A stretch of DNA of 64,000 bases from the NCBI RefSeq assembly GCF_024806835.1, contig NZ_JANTYU010000004.1, forward strand, positions 434,001-498,000, in the 5' to 3' direction. The position numbers and the translations under genes are program-made. The notes under the pieces are model-generated. The model saw only the letters and a list, made by a program, of their open reading frames with translations, was not told where the DNA came from and searched no databases. Each line of letters opens with the position of its first letter. Position 1 is the first letter of the stretch. The DNA comes from Xanthomonas sp. 3793 (GTDB lineage: Bacteria; Pseudomonadota; Gammaproteobacteria; Xanthomonadales; Xanthomonadaceae). Below, piece after piece: positions 40,890-49,809 of this stretch.

Positions 40890-41450
40890 TCAGTCCAATG
40901 CATCGCGCAGCGATTGCCACGCTTGGCACAGGCGCGGCAACGACCATGCAGCGTTGGCCGGACTGGTGGAAGGCAACGCCACAAGCGGCACGCTGCGCGC
41001 ACCCGGCGATAGCAGCGGATCGACGTGGCGACGCCAGGCCTGCGCCGCTGCGGCGCCATTGCAGGCCACCATGCGCAGCTGCGGCAGGCGTGCCAGCACG
41101 GCTGGCAGCGGATTGACCACGACACTGTCTGCGACGATGGCGGCATCCAGGCTGCCGCGGCGCGCGCACTGGCCGATGACGTCCCACACGCCGACGCCAC
41201 GCGCGTTCAGCGCCTGCATGCGTAAGGCATACGCTGCGGCGGCATCGATGCCTAATAGGGCATGCATCAAGGGCCAGAACCGATTGCGCGGATGCGCGTA
41301 ATAGCGACCCGCCTCCAACGATGCAATGCCGGGCATCGAGCCGAGCACCAGGACACGGCAATCGTTAGGAATGTGCGCTGGCAAGCCGTCACGTACGTCG
41401 TTTTTCGTCACGGCAATCGCATCTGCGTGAATGTCTTTTTCAGCCTGCAT
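40890..41450 (-). CDS. DNA-deoxyinosine glycosylase (UDG superfamily, HDG type)
   Basis: 186-residue uracil-DNA-glycosylase-fold enzyme of the hypoxanthine glycosylase (family 6) group: VLVLGSMPGIASLEAGRYYAHPRNRFWPLM in part and a C-terminal PSTSPANAAW loop. Such enzymes remove deaminated adenine (hypoxanthine) from DNA. The start is not certain: an AGAAGG lies rather far (13 bases) from the ATG, and later starts could be used. Confidence 0.85.
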   Translation of the reverse strand: MQAEKDIHADAIAVTKNDVRDGLPAHIPNDCRVLVLGSMPGIASLEAGRYYAHPRNRFWPLMHALLGIDAAAAYALRMQALNARGVGVWDVIGQCARRGSLDAAIVADSVVVNPLPAVLARLPQLRMVACNGAAAAQAWRRHVDPLLSPGARSVPLVALPSTSPANAAWSLPRLCQAWQSLRDALD

Positions 41451-41594
41451 GTCGCAACCGCAACCTTCTCGGGAAAGTTCCTGAACAAACGAAATTTTAG
41501 CGAGCTGCAGGTAGGCGTGGATTCAGATTTTCAGGAATAGCTTTGGCGCGGCCCACTCCACGGGCCTAACAAAAATTATGCGAGGAGACCTCCA

Positions 41595-42266
41595 ATGCGT
41601 GCCATTTCCATCCTGAGCCTGGCTGCCGTATCCGCTCTTGCGTTTGCACCGTCCGCGTTCGCGCAGGACACCACTTATACCGGCGACACCTCCTCGACTT
41701 CCACCAGCGCCGATAGCGCGTCCGGCAAGCATTGGGCAGTGGTCGGTGGTGTCGCCTTGATCAAGCCGAAGAACGATCCGGCTCCGGGCCTGGACGTCGA
41801 TGGCGGCCCGGCGCCGACGCTGAGCGCCAGCTACTACATCAACGACAACTGGGCCGTTGAACTGTGGGGCGCCGCCGACAAGTTCAACCACCGTGTCAAC
41901 GCCGATGGCGCGGGCAAGCTGGGCACTGTCGAGCAGCAGCCGATCGCCATCAGCGGCCAGTATCACTTCGGCCAGGCCGACAACGTGTTCCGTCCGTTCG
42001 TGGGAGTGGGCTACTACGAGTCGAACTTCAGCAACGAGAAGATCGATGCGGCGTCGACCACCGGCCAGCACGTGGGCCTGGATACCGCCAAGGGCGTGAT
42101 CGGCACCGTCGGTGTGGACATGAACATCAACTCCACCTGGTTCGCACGTGCCGACGCCCGCTACATGCGTTCGCGTCCGGAACTGCGCGTGGGCGGCCAG
42201 GGCACCGGCAGCGAGCTGGAACTGGATCCGTGGACCGTTGGTTTCGGTGTCGGCGCGCGCTTCTAA
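41595..42266 (+). CDS. ompW: Outer-membrane protein OmpW
   Basis: 223-residue eight-stranded barrel of the OmpW family. Signal peptide MRAISILSLAAVSALAFAPSAFA; barrel strands include KHWAVVGGVALIKPKND, APTLSASYYINDNWAVEL, FRPFVGVGYYES and TWFARADARYMRSRPEL, ending WTVGFGVGARF. A GAGGAGA ribosome-binding site precedes the ATG. OmpW is commonly controlled by oxygen or stress; no operator is claimed here. Confidence 0.93.
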   Translation: MRAISILSLAAVSALAFAPSAFAQDTTYTGDTSSTSTSADSASGKHWAVVGGVALIKPKNDPAPGLDVDGGPAPTLSASYYINDNWAVELWGAADKFNHRVNADGAGKLGTVEQQPIAISGQYHFGQADNVFRPFVGVGYYESNFSNEKIDAASTTGQHVGLDTAKGVIGTVGVDMNINSTWFARADARYMRSRPELRVGGQGTGSELELDPWTVGFGVGARF

Positions 42267-42294
42267 GCACGTCGCGATACGCAACGTCCGAGTC

Positions 42295-42325
42295 GAAAAA
42301 ACGGGCCGTCAGGCCCGTTTTTTTA
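42295..42325 (+). terminator. Intrinsic terminator of ompW
   Basis: ACGGGCC-GTCA-GGCCCGT followed by seven T residues, with a matching A-run before the stem, so it could work in both directions (ompW and the convergent membrane gene). Confidence 0.95.
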
Positions 42326-42384
42326 TGCACGACATCCACGACTGCGCCAGGCTGCGTCGGCGCATGGCGTGCACCTGACGCGTT

Positions 42385-42942
42385 TCAACGCCAGTAGACG
42401 CTGCCGCGCAAGCGCGCGGTGCGCCAGCGCCACCACAGCAAGGTGGCGTAAGCCAACGCATAGCCGAGCAGCACGCCGGCGGCACCCAGCAGGCTGGCAT
42501 GGCTGAGCCAGCCATCGACCGGCCATGCCACGCCCTGCCAGGCACTGCGCCAACCCTGCACCATGCCGGCGATCACCCGCACCACTACCAGCGCGGTCAA
42601 GGCCAGCACGAGCCAGAGATTGGGCCGATAGAACAACCCTTGGGTAGTGCGCTCGAACTGGGTCAGGCGCAACGCCAGCACACCCAGCGCCAGCCCGCAT
42701 GCCCAGCCGAAGGCGGCATGACTGATCGCACCTGGCCAGAATGCCGCGGCGATCGCGGTGAAAATGACGAACAACACGCTGGAAAGGACCGCCGACACCA
42801 GATTGATCATCAGCAACCAGCCGCGTGCCTGGCGGCGCGCGGTACCGACACGGAAACGCTGCAGCAACGATAACGGGAACAGCACCGCGAACACCGCCAG
42901 GGCGATGATCACGGCCAGCGGGATGGCAAGAAGCAGGGGCAT
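42385..42942 (-). CDS. Small multi-pass membrane protein (DUF1453/CcdC-like)
   Basis: 185-residue integral membrane protein with five or so helices (LLAIPLAVIIALAVFAVLFPLSLL; WLLMINLVSAVLSSVLFVIFTAIAAAF; WACGLALGVLALRL; LWLVLALTALVVVRVIAGM; ASLLGAAGVLLGYALAYATLL). The segment FERTTQGLFYRPNLWLVLAL resembles the DUF1453/CcdC motif of aromatic-PN between helices, so that family is the best guess. Function unknown. Confidence 0.72.
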   Translation of the reverse strand: MPLLLAIPLAVIIALAVFAVLFPLSLLQRFRVGTARRQARGWLLMINLVSAVLSSVLFVIFTAIAAAFWPGAISHAAFGWACGLALGVLALRLTQFERTTQGLFYRPNLWLVLALTALVVVRVIAGMVQGWRSAWQGVAWPVDGWLSHASLLGAAGVLLGYALAYATLLWWRWRTARLRGSVYWR

Positions 42943-43067
42943 CGCATCGGTGGCCGGAGAGCAGGGCTGCCCACGCTACTACGCCGGCGTCAGCCCTGTG
43001 TGTTCGGTGCCACCGGTGCGATCGGCCGCGCGCACCGGCCTGGTGAGCGCGACCGTCGTGATCGCAC

Positions 43068-43868
43068 TCAGAACGCGGGCAGGACCGCGCCCTTGTACTT
43101 CTGTTCGATAAAGGCCTTCACTTCCGGGCTGGTCAAGGCCTTGGCCAGCTTCTGCACGCGCGCATCGTCCTTGTTGTCTGCGCGCGCCACCAGGAAGTTC
43201 ACGTATGGCGACTCCTTGCTTTCGATCGCCAGCGCATCGCGGGTGGGGTTGAGCCCGGCATCGAGCGCGTAGTTGGTGTTGATCAGCGCCAGGTCCACCT
43301 GATCCAGCACGCGCGGCAACATCGCCGAATCGAGCTCGCGGAATTTCAGCTGCTTGGGGTTGTCGACGATGTCGCGCTGGGTGGACAGCGCGTTGCTCGG
43401 GTCCTTGAGTTTGATCACGCCGGCCTTGTCGAGCAGGATCAGCGCGCGGCTGTTGTTGCTCGGGTCGTTGGGAATCACTACGTCGGCGCCGGTCGGCAGA
43501 TCGGCCAGCGCCTTGAAGCGGCGCGAGTATGCACCGAACGGCTCGATATGCACGCCGACCACGGTCACCAGCTGGCTCTTGCGGTCGCGGTTGTAGGCGT
43601 CCAGGTAGGGCTCGGTCTGGAAATAGTTGACGTCGATCTGCTTCTGCACGACCTGGTCGTTGGGCTGCACGTAGTCGTTGAACACGCGTACATCCAGCTT
43701 CACCCCCTGCTTGGCCAGCAGCGGTTCGACCACTTCCAGGATTTCGGCGTGCGGCACCGCCGTGGCTGCGACGGTGAGGGTATCGCCACCGCTGCCGCCA
43801 TTGCCGCCGCAGGACGCCAACGCAAGCGTGGCCACAGCAAGAAGGGAACGAAACGCAAATGTGCTCAT
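43068..43868 (-). CDS. metQ: D-methionine-binding lipoprotein MetQ
   Basis: 266-residue substrate-binding lipoprotein of the methionine ABC importer. It has a lipobox ALASC (Cys about 20), then the NlpA family motifs TVAATAVPHAEILE, FNDYVQPND and QTEPYLDAYNRDR, and VIPNDPSNNSRALILL. It lies 234 bases after metI in the same direction. Confidence 0.96.
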   Translation of the reverse strand: MSTFAFRSLLAVATLALASCGGNGGSGGDTLTVAATAVPHAEILEVVEPLLAKQGVKLDVRVFNDYVQPNDQVVQKQIDVNYFQTEPYLDAYNRDRKSQLVTVVGVHIEPFGAYSRRFKALADLPTGADVVIPNDPSNNSRALILLDKAGVIKLKDPSNALSTQRDIVDNPKQLKFRELDSAMLPRVLDQVDLALINTNYALDAGLNPTRDALAIESKESPYVNFLVARADNKDDARVQKLAKALTSPEVKAFIEQKYKGAVLPAF

Positions 43869-44073
43869 GAAAGGGTCCGTGGGAGGAGGAATGCGGACGG
43901 GCCGCAGGCGTTAAACCTAGCAGACCGCAGGTGCAGCGGCGATGCGGCGGCCCGCGCCGGCCGTGCAGGCAAGACGAACGCCGGGAAGATGCCAGCGCAG
44001 CCGGCTGCAGCTGACCGCAACGATGGCCGCCGATGCGGGCACGCACCGCGGCCAACGGTTGCCGACCCGGCGG

Positions 44074-44110
44074 CGCCTCTGGCTCAGCGGCGCGCCTCTG
44101 GCTCAGCGGC
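44074..44110. repeat. Imperfect tandem duplication at the metI stop codon
   Basis: GCGCCTCTGGCTCAGCGGC (44074-44092) is repeated at 44093-44110 with one G missing. The second copy contains the metI stop codon (44103-44105), so the first copy lies just beyond the gene. Confidence 0.85.
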
Positions 44111-44801
44111 GGCTGTAGCGGGCCACCAGGCGATCGCCCAGCATCTGCAACAGCTGCACCAGCACCAGCAAGGCGATGACGGTGATCAGCGCGACATCGG
44201 CATGCGAGCGCATATAGCCCTCGCGGTAGGCCACATCGCCCAGGCCGCCGGAGCCGATCGCCCCGCCCATGGCGGTGAAGCCGATCAGCGCGATGGTGGT
44301 GACGGTGGCGCCTGCGATCAGGCCGGGGCGCGCTTCGGGCAACAGCACCCACAGCACCAGCTGGCGCGTGGTGGCACCCATCGCCTGGCTGGCTTCGATA
44401 ATGCCGCGGTCCACCTCGCGCAGCGCGGTTTCCACCAGGCGCGCATAGAACGGCGCGGCGCCCACCACCAGCGGCAGGATCGCGCCGCGCACGCCGAGCG
44501 AGGTGCCCATCAGCGCCAGGGTGAGCGGGATCATCGCAATCATCAGGATGATGAAGGGCACCGAGCGCAGCAGGTTGATCACCAGGGCCAGCGCGCCGTA
44601 CACCACCGGACGACGGCGTAGCTGCGGGGCGCCGCACAGGAACAGCGCAACACCCAGCGGCAGGCCGATCAGCAAGGTCAGCGGCAGCGCGCCAGCCAGC
44701 ATCAGCAAGGTATCCAGGGTCGCCTGCCCGATGTCGCCCCATTTGGCGGCATCGAGATTGCGGAAAAAACCGCCTGCGGCGGCGATCGGCGTCAGGTTCA
44801 T
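44103..44801 (-). CDS. metI: Methionine ABC transporter permease MetI
   Basis: 232-residue inner-membrane permease with about five helices and the EAA coupling loop ([27 protein letters not shown]). The start overlaps the metN stop by 4 bases. Confidence 0.96.
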   Translation of the reverse strand: MNLTPIAAAGGFFRNLDAAKWGDIGQATLDTLLMLAGALPLTLLIGLPLGVALFLCGAPQLRRRPVVYGALALVINLLRSVPFIILMIAMIPLTLALMGTSLGVRGAILPLVVGAAPFYARLVETALREVDRGIIEASQAMGATTRQLVLWVLLPEARPGLIAGATVTTIALIGFTAMGGAIGSGGLGDVAYREGYMRSHADVALITVIALLVLVQLLQMLGDRLVARYSRR

Positions 44802-45805
44802 ACGCGCAGGTCCTCCACGTGCACGCCGGCGGCGACAAAGCCGGCACGCGCAGCATTCTGGTCGCCGCCGGTCAGCGCGACGATGAGCTGGCCGTACGGC
44901 GTGTCCTTGATGCGGTCCACGCGCCCGGACAGGATGTTGTAGTCGACCCCGGTCTCGCGGGCGATGCGGCCCAGCACCGGCTCATAGGTACCGTTCCCCA
45001 GGAAGGTCAGGCGCACGACGCGCCCGCCGACGGCGGCGAAATCGCGGTGCAGCTCGGCCTCGTCCACGTGCTCGGCTTCGGACACGAAGCGCCGCGTGGT
45101 GGCATGTTTGGGATGCAGGAACACCTCGGTGACCGGGCCGGTTTCCACCAGCTTGCCGGCGTCCAGCACCGCCACGCGGTCGCAGACCCGGCGGATCACG
45201 TCCATTTCGTGGGTGATCAGCACGATGGTCAGGCCCAGCTCGCGGTTGATCTGCGCCAGCAGTTGCAGCACCGAGGCGGTGGTCTGCGGGTCCAGCGCGC
45301 TGGTGGCCTCGTCGCACAGCAGGATCTGCGGCCGGGTGGCCAGCGCGCGCGCAATGCCCACGCGCTGCTTCTGGCCGCCGGACAGCTGCGCCGGATACTT
45401 GCTGGCGTGCTCCTGCAGGCCGACCCGCGCCAGCAGCTCGGCAACCCGCGCATCGACCTGCGCGCGCGCGGTGCCGGCCAGTTCCAGCGGAAAGGCCACA
45501 TTGCCGGCCACGGTGCGCGAGGACAGCAGGTTGAAGTGCTGGAAGATCATGCCGATGCGCCGACGCAGGCCACGCATGCCCTGGCTGTCCAGCGCGGTGA
45601 CGTCTTCCTCGCCAATCAGCAGGCGCCCACCGCTAGGCTCCTCCAGCCGGTTGATCAAGCGGATCAGCGTGGATTTGCCGGCACCGGAATGACCGATGAT
45701 GCCGAACACCTCGCCAGGGCCGATCCGCAGATCGAGCGGATGCAGCGCCACGATCTGGCGACCGTCGACGGAGTAAGACTTGTGCAGGCCCTGAAACTGG
45801 ATCAC
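44798..45805 (-). CDS. metN: Methionine ABC transporter ATPase MetN
   Basis: 335-residue ATPase: Walker [10 protein letters not shown] (residues 38-46), signature LSGGQKQR, Walker [13 protein letters not shown], and a C-terminal NIL domain (about residues 260-335) that senses methionine. The start codon is GTG at 45805 (product [11 protein letters not shown]), without a strong ribosome-binding site. With MetI and MetQ it forms the complete importer. No methionine-type riboswitch was recognised upstream. Confidence 0.96.
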   Translation of the reverse strand: MIQFQGLHKSYSVDGRQIVALHPLDLRIGPGEVFGIIGHSGAGKSTLIRLINRLEEPSGGRLLIGEEDVTALDSQGMRGLRRRIGMIFQHFNLLSSRTVAGNVAFPLELAGTARAQVDARVAELLARVGLQEHASKYPAQLSGGQKQRVGIARALATRPQILLCDEATSALDPQTTASVLQLLAQINRELGLTIVLITHEMDVIRRVCDRVAVLDAGKLVETGPVTEVFLHPKHATTRRFVSEAEHVDEAELHRDFAAVGGRVVRLTFLGNGTYEPVLGRIARETGVDYNILSGRVDRIKDTPYGQLIVALTGGDQNAARAGFVAAGVHVEDLRV

Positions 45806-45882
45806 CGCGCGTGGCCGATTGGGGGGTCGTGAAGCCTACCAGTCAATGTTTACGGCCGTCATTCCATTAGGTTCTAACGGCT

Positions 45883-45979
45883 GGGATTCGGGAGTCGGGA
45901 TTGGGGATTCGCAAGGGCAACGGCAAGGCGCTTTGGCTTTTGCGAATCCCCAATCCCCAATCCCGAATCCCCAATCACG
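45883..45979. repeat. Paired GGGATTN heptamer arrays between metN and the EamA gene
   Basis: Four units GGGATTC, GGGAGTC, GGGATTG, GGGATTC (45883-45910) face five inverted units (AATCCCC-type, 45945-45979, the last degenerate). GATTCGC and GCGAATC extend the pairing inwards. The stop codon of the EamA gene (45975-45977) lies inside the last unit. Confidence 0.85.
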
Positions 45980-46871
45980 GCCTATCCAGCGGCGGCGGCC
46001 TATCGGCCTGCCTTATCCGCTCCCGCCGCAACAAATACAGCCCGCTGGCGACGATGATGCCGGCGCCGGTCCAGGTCCAGCCGTCGGGCAAGGTCTGCCA
46101 CAGCAGCCAGTCCCAGCCGATCACCCAGACCAGGCCGGTGTATTCCAGCGGCGCGATCATCGAGGCCTCGCCGCGCAGGAAGGCCTGGGTCAGCGCAATC
46201 TGCCCTAGCGCGCCGGCCAGGCCCATGCCGGCGATCAGCCAGCCGTGGCTGGCCTGCAACGGCACCCAGTCGGGGATGGCCAGCAAGCCGGCGCCGATGG
46301 CCATGAACAGCAGGAACCACACCACCATGGACTGCGGCGTATCGGTGCGGGTCAGCAGGCTCACCGTGACTGCGGCGATGGCATAGGCGGTGGCCGCCAG
46401 CAGCACCATCAGCCCTGGCAGCGACACCAACCCGCCCACGCCCGGGCGCAGCACCACGATGACCCCGACCAGGCCGATGGCGATCGCCGTCCAGCGCCGC
46501 GGCCCCACGTGTTCCCCCAGTAGCGGCACCGACAAGGCCGCCACCAGCAACGGTGCCACGAAGTAGATGGTGTAGGCGGTGGACAGCGGCATCCGCTTCA
46601 GGCCGTAGACGAAGCAGCCGATCATCACCATGCCCAGGCCCCCGCGCAGCAGATGCAGGCCCCAGCGCACCGGCACGATGGCACGCGGCCCGGCGGTGGC
46701 GAACACCCACACCAGCACGAACGGCAGCGACGCGGCGCCACGCAACAGGGTCACCTGCAACGGCGGGTAATGCGCCGACAGCAGCTTCATCGCCGCATCC
46801 ATCAGCGAGAAGCAGGCCACGGCGGCGACCATCCAGGCGATGGCGGCAAGCGGAGAACGGGGGTTGGGCAT
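45975..46871 (-). CDS. EamA-family (DMT) transporter
   Basis: 298-residue inner-membrane protein with ten predicted helices in two EamA repeats: first GAASLPFVLVWVFATAG to GLVGVIVVLRPGVG, second LLAATAYAIAAVTVSLL to YTGLVWVIGWDWLLW. The ATG at 46871 opens MPNPRSPLAAIAWMVAAVACFSLMD; the longer frame upstream overlaps the divergent yajQ and is rejected. Substrate unknown; members export amino acids, nucleotides or drugs. Confidence 0.93.
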   Translation of the reverse strand: MPNPRSPLAAIAWMVAAVACFSLMDAAMKLLSAHYPPLQVTLLRGAASLPFVLVWVFATAGPRAIVPVRWGLHLLRGGLGMVMIGCFVYGLKRMPLSTAYTIYFVAPLLVAALSVPLLGEHVGPRRWTAIAIGLVGVIVVLRPGVGGLVSLPGLMVLLAATAYAIAAVTVSLLTRTDTPQSMVVWFLLFMAIGAGLLAIPDWVPLQASHGWLIAGMGLAGALGQIALTQAFLRGEASMIAPLEYTGLVWVIGWDWLLWQTLPDGWTWTGAGIIVASGLYLLRRERIRQADRPPPLDRP

Positions 46872-46977
46872 GGACGCATTATCGCCGTCGCAACGCGCCA
46901 ACCGCCATGCGCCGATGACGGGCATCCGGGCGCGATGGCCTAGAATGGCCGCTGTTTTCAGACAACAGGAGCTTTGC

Positions 46978-47463
46978 ATGCCTTCCTTCGACGTCGTGTC
47001 CGAAGTCGACAAGCACGAACTGACCAATGCGGTGGACCAGGCCAACCGTGAACTGGACACGCGTTTCGATTTCAAGGGTGTGGAAGCCAAGTTCGAACTG
47101 GAGGACGGCAAGGTGATCAACCAGTCCGCGCCCAGCGACTTCCAGCTCAAGCAGATGACCGACATCCTGCGCGCGCGGCTGTTGGCGCGCAGCATCGATG
47201 TGCGCTGCCTGGACTTTGGCGATGTGGAAACCAATCTGGCCGGTGCGCGGCAGAAGGTCACCGTCAAGCAGGGCCTCGAGCAGAAGCAGGCCAAGCAGCT
47301 GGTGGCCAAGTTGAAGGAAGCCAAGATCAAGGTCGAGGCGCAGATCAACGGCGACAAGCTGCGCGTGACCGGCAAGAAGCGCGACGACCTGCAGGATGCG
47401 ATCGCGCTGCTGAAAAAGGCCGATTTCGAGCTTCCGCTGCAATTTGACAACTTCCGCGACTGA
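46978..47463 (+). CDS. yajQ: YajQ-family nucleotide-binding protein
   Basis: 161-residue YajQ protein with the two ferredoxin-like halves: MPSFDVVSEVDKHELTNAVDQ and FDFKG at the start, then VKQGLEQKQAKQLVAKLKEAK and KVEAQINGDKLRVTGKKRDDLQ. In Xanthomonas campestris a YajQ protein has been reported as a cyclic-di-GMP effector linked to virulence. The ATG follows AGGAG. Divergent from the EamA gene, separated by 106 bases. Confidence 0.96.
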   Translation: MPSFDVVSEVDKHELTNAVDQANRELDTRFDFKGVEAKFELEDGKVINQSAPSDFQLKQMTDILRARLLARSIDVRCLDFGDVETNLAGARQKVTVKQGLEQKQAKQLVAKLKEAKIKVEAQINGDKLRVTGKKRDDLQDAIALLKKADFELPLQFDNFRD

Positions 47464-47615
47464 GCGTGCGCGGGCGATGCCGGTGAGTGCGGTGGCCAAC
47501 GCCGACATGCAGGCGCCTGCAGTGCGTTGCGGCGCCGTGCAGTGGGGCCAGCAACGCCTGCGTTGCGGCCGCGCTGAGCGCGATCGTCGCTGCGGGCCGC
47601 AGGTCTAGCGGCGCG

Positions 47616-48077
47616 ATGCGCTCCCTGCTCACCCGCCTGCTGCATCGCCTGCGCACCTTACAGGCCAGCGCGCCTGCCGCAGGCGGCGTGCAGGCGGTCA
47701 GGATCCATGCGCAACCGCAGATCGAAAGCGGATCCACGCTGCACACCATGGCCGGCCTCGACCCGGTGGCTGCTGCGGCCTTTGCCGACGCCTTTGCGGT
47801 GGAGATCGAACACGCCATTGCGCGGTGCACGCTTGGCGACGCCAACACCAGCCACGCGCAGGCACTGGAACAGATCCACTCGTTGAAGAACACCATCTCG
47901 TTGACCGGCTCGCAGCCCTTGCTCAAGGCCTGCGACCAGCTGCGTGACGATGTGGAACGCGACGCGTTGAGCGACATGCTTGCGCACCGCTTCACCGCCG
48001 TGGCCACTGCCGCAGGTCTACTGGTCAAGCGCTACCGGCGCACTCTTCCCATCGACGACGCGGAGCCTCATGCGTAG
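47616..48077 (+). CDS. Histidine phosphotransfer (HPt) protein
   Basis: 153-residue stand-alone HPt protein. His88 in QIHSLKNTISL is the predicted phospho-acceptor, in a helical bundle that includes LDPVAAAAFADAFAVEIEHAIA and ACDQLRDDVERDALSDMLAHRF. The start at 47616 is the last plausible ATG before the conserved part, but upstream in-frame starts (to 47487) remain possible because no ribosome-binding site is strong. Its 3' end overlaps the hybrid kinase gene by 8 bases, so the two are translationally coupled and form one phosphorelay (inference). Confidence 0.8.
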   Translation: MRSLLTRLLHRLRTLQASAPAAGGVQAVRIHAQPQIESGSTLHTMAGLDPVAAAAFADAFAVEIEHAIARCTLGDANTSHAQALEQIHSLKNTISLTGSQPLLKACDQLRDDVERDALSDMLAHRFTAVATAAGLLVKRYRRTLPIDDAEPHA

Positions 48078-49809
48078 CACTTCCGACGGCGCAGCGCCCG
48101 GCCTGATTCTGGCCGCCCGGCAGCTGCGCAACGACAGACTGGTGCGGCTGTTCGAGTCGTTTCTGGAATACCGCGCCTGCGTCGGCCGGGTGATCGTGCA
48201 GACCATGGTGACCCTGTGGTGCCTGGGCTGGCTGTATGGCCCACAGCCGGTGCTGGTCAAGGACGCGCACAACGTATTCCCCACCGCCGTGGCCTTATGG
48301 GTCATCTCGGTCGCGTGGATGGTGCTGGTGCGGCGCCGGGTCATCCCGCCCAGCGAGTGGCTGGATGCGATGGGCTTTGCGATGAACCTGCTGTTCATCG
48401 GCATCCAGACCACGCTGGCCTTCATCCTGTTGATGTCGTTGAACGCGTTTTTGCCGTTCATCACCATCGCGGCGGTGGCCCGCTATGGGCAACGCGCGAC
48501 CTTGCCGGTGCTGCTGGCCACCTTCGTGCTGATGCTGCTGACCGCGCCCAGCGGCTATTGGCTGTCGCGGCCGGCGTACTTCGTGTATGCGGTGGCGCTC
48601 AGCATGGTGCTGCCGCTGCTGGTGGCGCGCATCGTGCTTGCGATGCAGGAAGTGGCGCTGCAGGCGCTGGCCTCGCGCGATGCGCAAAGCCGTTTCATCA
48701 GCACCATGAACCATGAGCTGCGCACGCCGTTGAATGCGGTCATCAATTGCGCGCAGCTGATCGACACCGACAGCATGTCGTCCGAACAGCGCGACCTGAT
48801 GCAGGCCATGACCGTCAATGCGACCGCACTGCGCCATCGCGTCAATGAAGTGCTGGACGTTGCCAGCATCGACGGTGGGCGACTGCAGCTGCAGAGCAAG
48901 CCTCTGAGCCTGCTGGACGTGCTGACCACCGTCAAAGCGGTCTGCGCAACCGCCGCATCCACCAAGGGCGTGTCGCTGAGCGTGCGCATGGAGGCACCGA
49001 ACACGCCCTACGTGCTGGGCGACGAGGGCCGCATCGAGCAGGTGATCAGCAACCTGGTCATCAATGCGATCAAGTTCACCCCGGCCGGTGGCGCGGTCGA
49101 ATTGCTGCTCGAAGCCACCCAGATACAGCAGCGCTGGTTGATCGCCGCGACGATCACCGACACCGGCATCGGCGTGCCCGACGACAAGAAGGCCTACATC
49201 TTTACGCCGTTCACCCAGCTCAGCACCGGATTCAGCCGTGCCGAGGGCGGGGTCGGCCTGGGGCTGTATATCGCCCTGTCGGTGTCCGATGCAATGCGCG
49301 GCAGCCTGACGGTGGGCGACAACCCGGCCGGCGGCAGCATCTTCCGCTGGATCTTCGAGCTGCCGGTGGCCGCAGCCGACAGCAGCCGCACGCTCGACCT
49401 GCGCGATGCGTTGGCGCACCACGCGCAGACCGTTCCGCCGCTGCATTGCCTGGTCTTCGAGGACATGGACACCAATCGCCTGGTGATCGGCAACCTGCTG
49501 ACGCGCGCCGGGCATCGGGTGAGCTTTCATGTCGATGGCACCGATGCGGTGCAGCGCATTGCCCAGGCCGCGCCGGACCTGGTGTTTCTCGATCTGCACA
49601 TGCCCGGCACCTCCGGCTGGGATGCCTTGGGGCAGGCCCGCGATGCGATTGCCGCGCTGCCGCCGATCGTCGTGCTGACCGCCGACACGCGTACCGATTC
49701 GATGCGCGAAGCCGCAGCCGCCGGCGTGGCCGGTTACCTGTCCAAGCCGATCAACGCCCACGAACTGCTGGCCCTGCTGGCCCACCATGCACAACGACCA
49801 CAGCACTGA
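48070..49809 (+). CDS. Membrane hybrid histidine kinase (RpfC-like architecture, HPt in separate gene)
   Basis: 579-residue hybrid kinase. Five or six helices fill residues about 40-192 with short loops (no large periplasmic domain); then HisKA with His215 in TMNHELRTPLNAV, HATPase (NLVINAIKFTPAGG; GGVGLGLYIALSVSDAM), and a C-terminal receiver with Asp508 in LVFLDLHMPGTSG. The membrane-only sensor and domain order resemble RpfC, the DSF receptor kinase, but the HPt that RpfC carries at its C-terminus is here the preceding gene. The ligand is unknown. Confidence 0.92.
   Translation: MRSTSDGAAPGLILAARQLRNDRLVRLFESFLEYRACVGRVIVQTMVTLWCLGWLYGPQPVLVKDAHNVFPTAVALWVISVAWMVLVRRRVIPPSEWLDAMGFAMNLLFIGIQTTLAFILLMSLNAFLPFITIAAVARYGQRATLPVLLATFVLMLLTAPSGYWLSRPAYFVYAVALSMVLPLLVARIVLAMQEVALQALASRDAQSRFISTMNHELRTPLNAVINCAQLIDTDSMSSEQRDLMQAMTVNATALRHRVNEVLDVASIDGGRLQLQSKPLSLLDVLTTVKAVCATAASTKGVSLSVRMEAPNTPYVLGDEGRIEQVISNLVINAIKFTPAGGAVELLLEATQIQQRWLIAATITDTGIGVPDDKKAYIFTPFTQLSTGFSRAEGGVGLGLYIALSVSDAMRGSLTVGDNPAGGSIFRWIFELPVAAADSSRTLDLRDALAHHAQTVPPLHCLVFEDMDTNRLVIGNLLTRAGHRVSFHVDGTDAVQRIAQAAPDLVFLDLHMPGTSGWDALGQARDAIAALPPIVVLTADTRTDSMREAAAAGVAGYLSKPINAHELLALLAHHAQRPQH

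Noticed and set aside
43000-43067. A possible extra small gene between metQ and the small membrane protein
   Set aside because: Frames here only continue shadows of metQ; no independent signal.
45806-45975. A methionine/SAM-type riboswitch before metN
   Set aside because: The only structure seen is the paired heptamer array; no SAM or SAH aptamer motif could be recognised.
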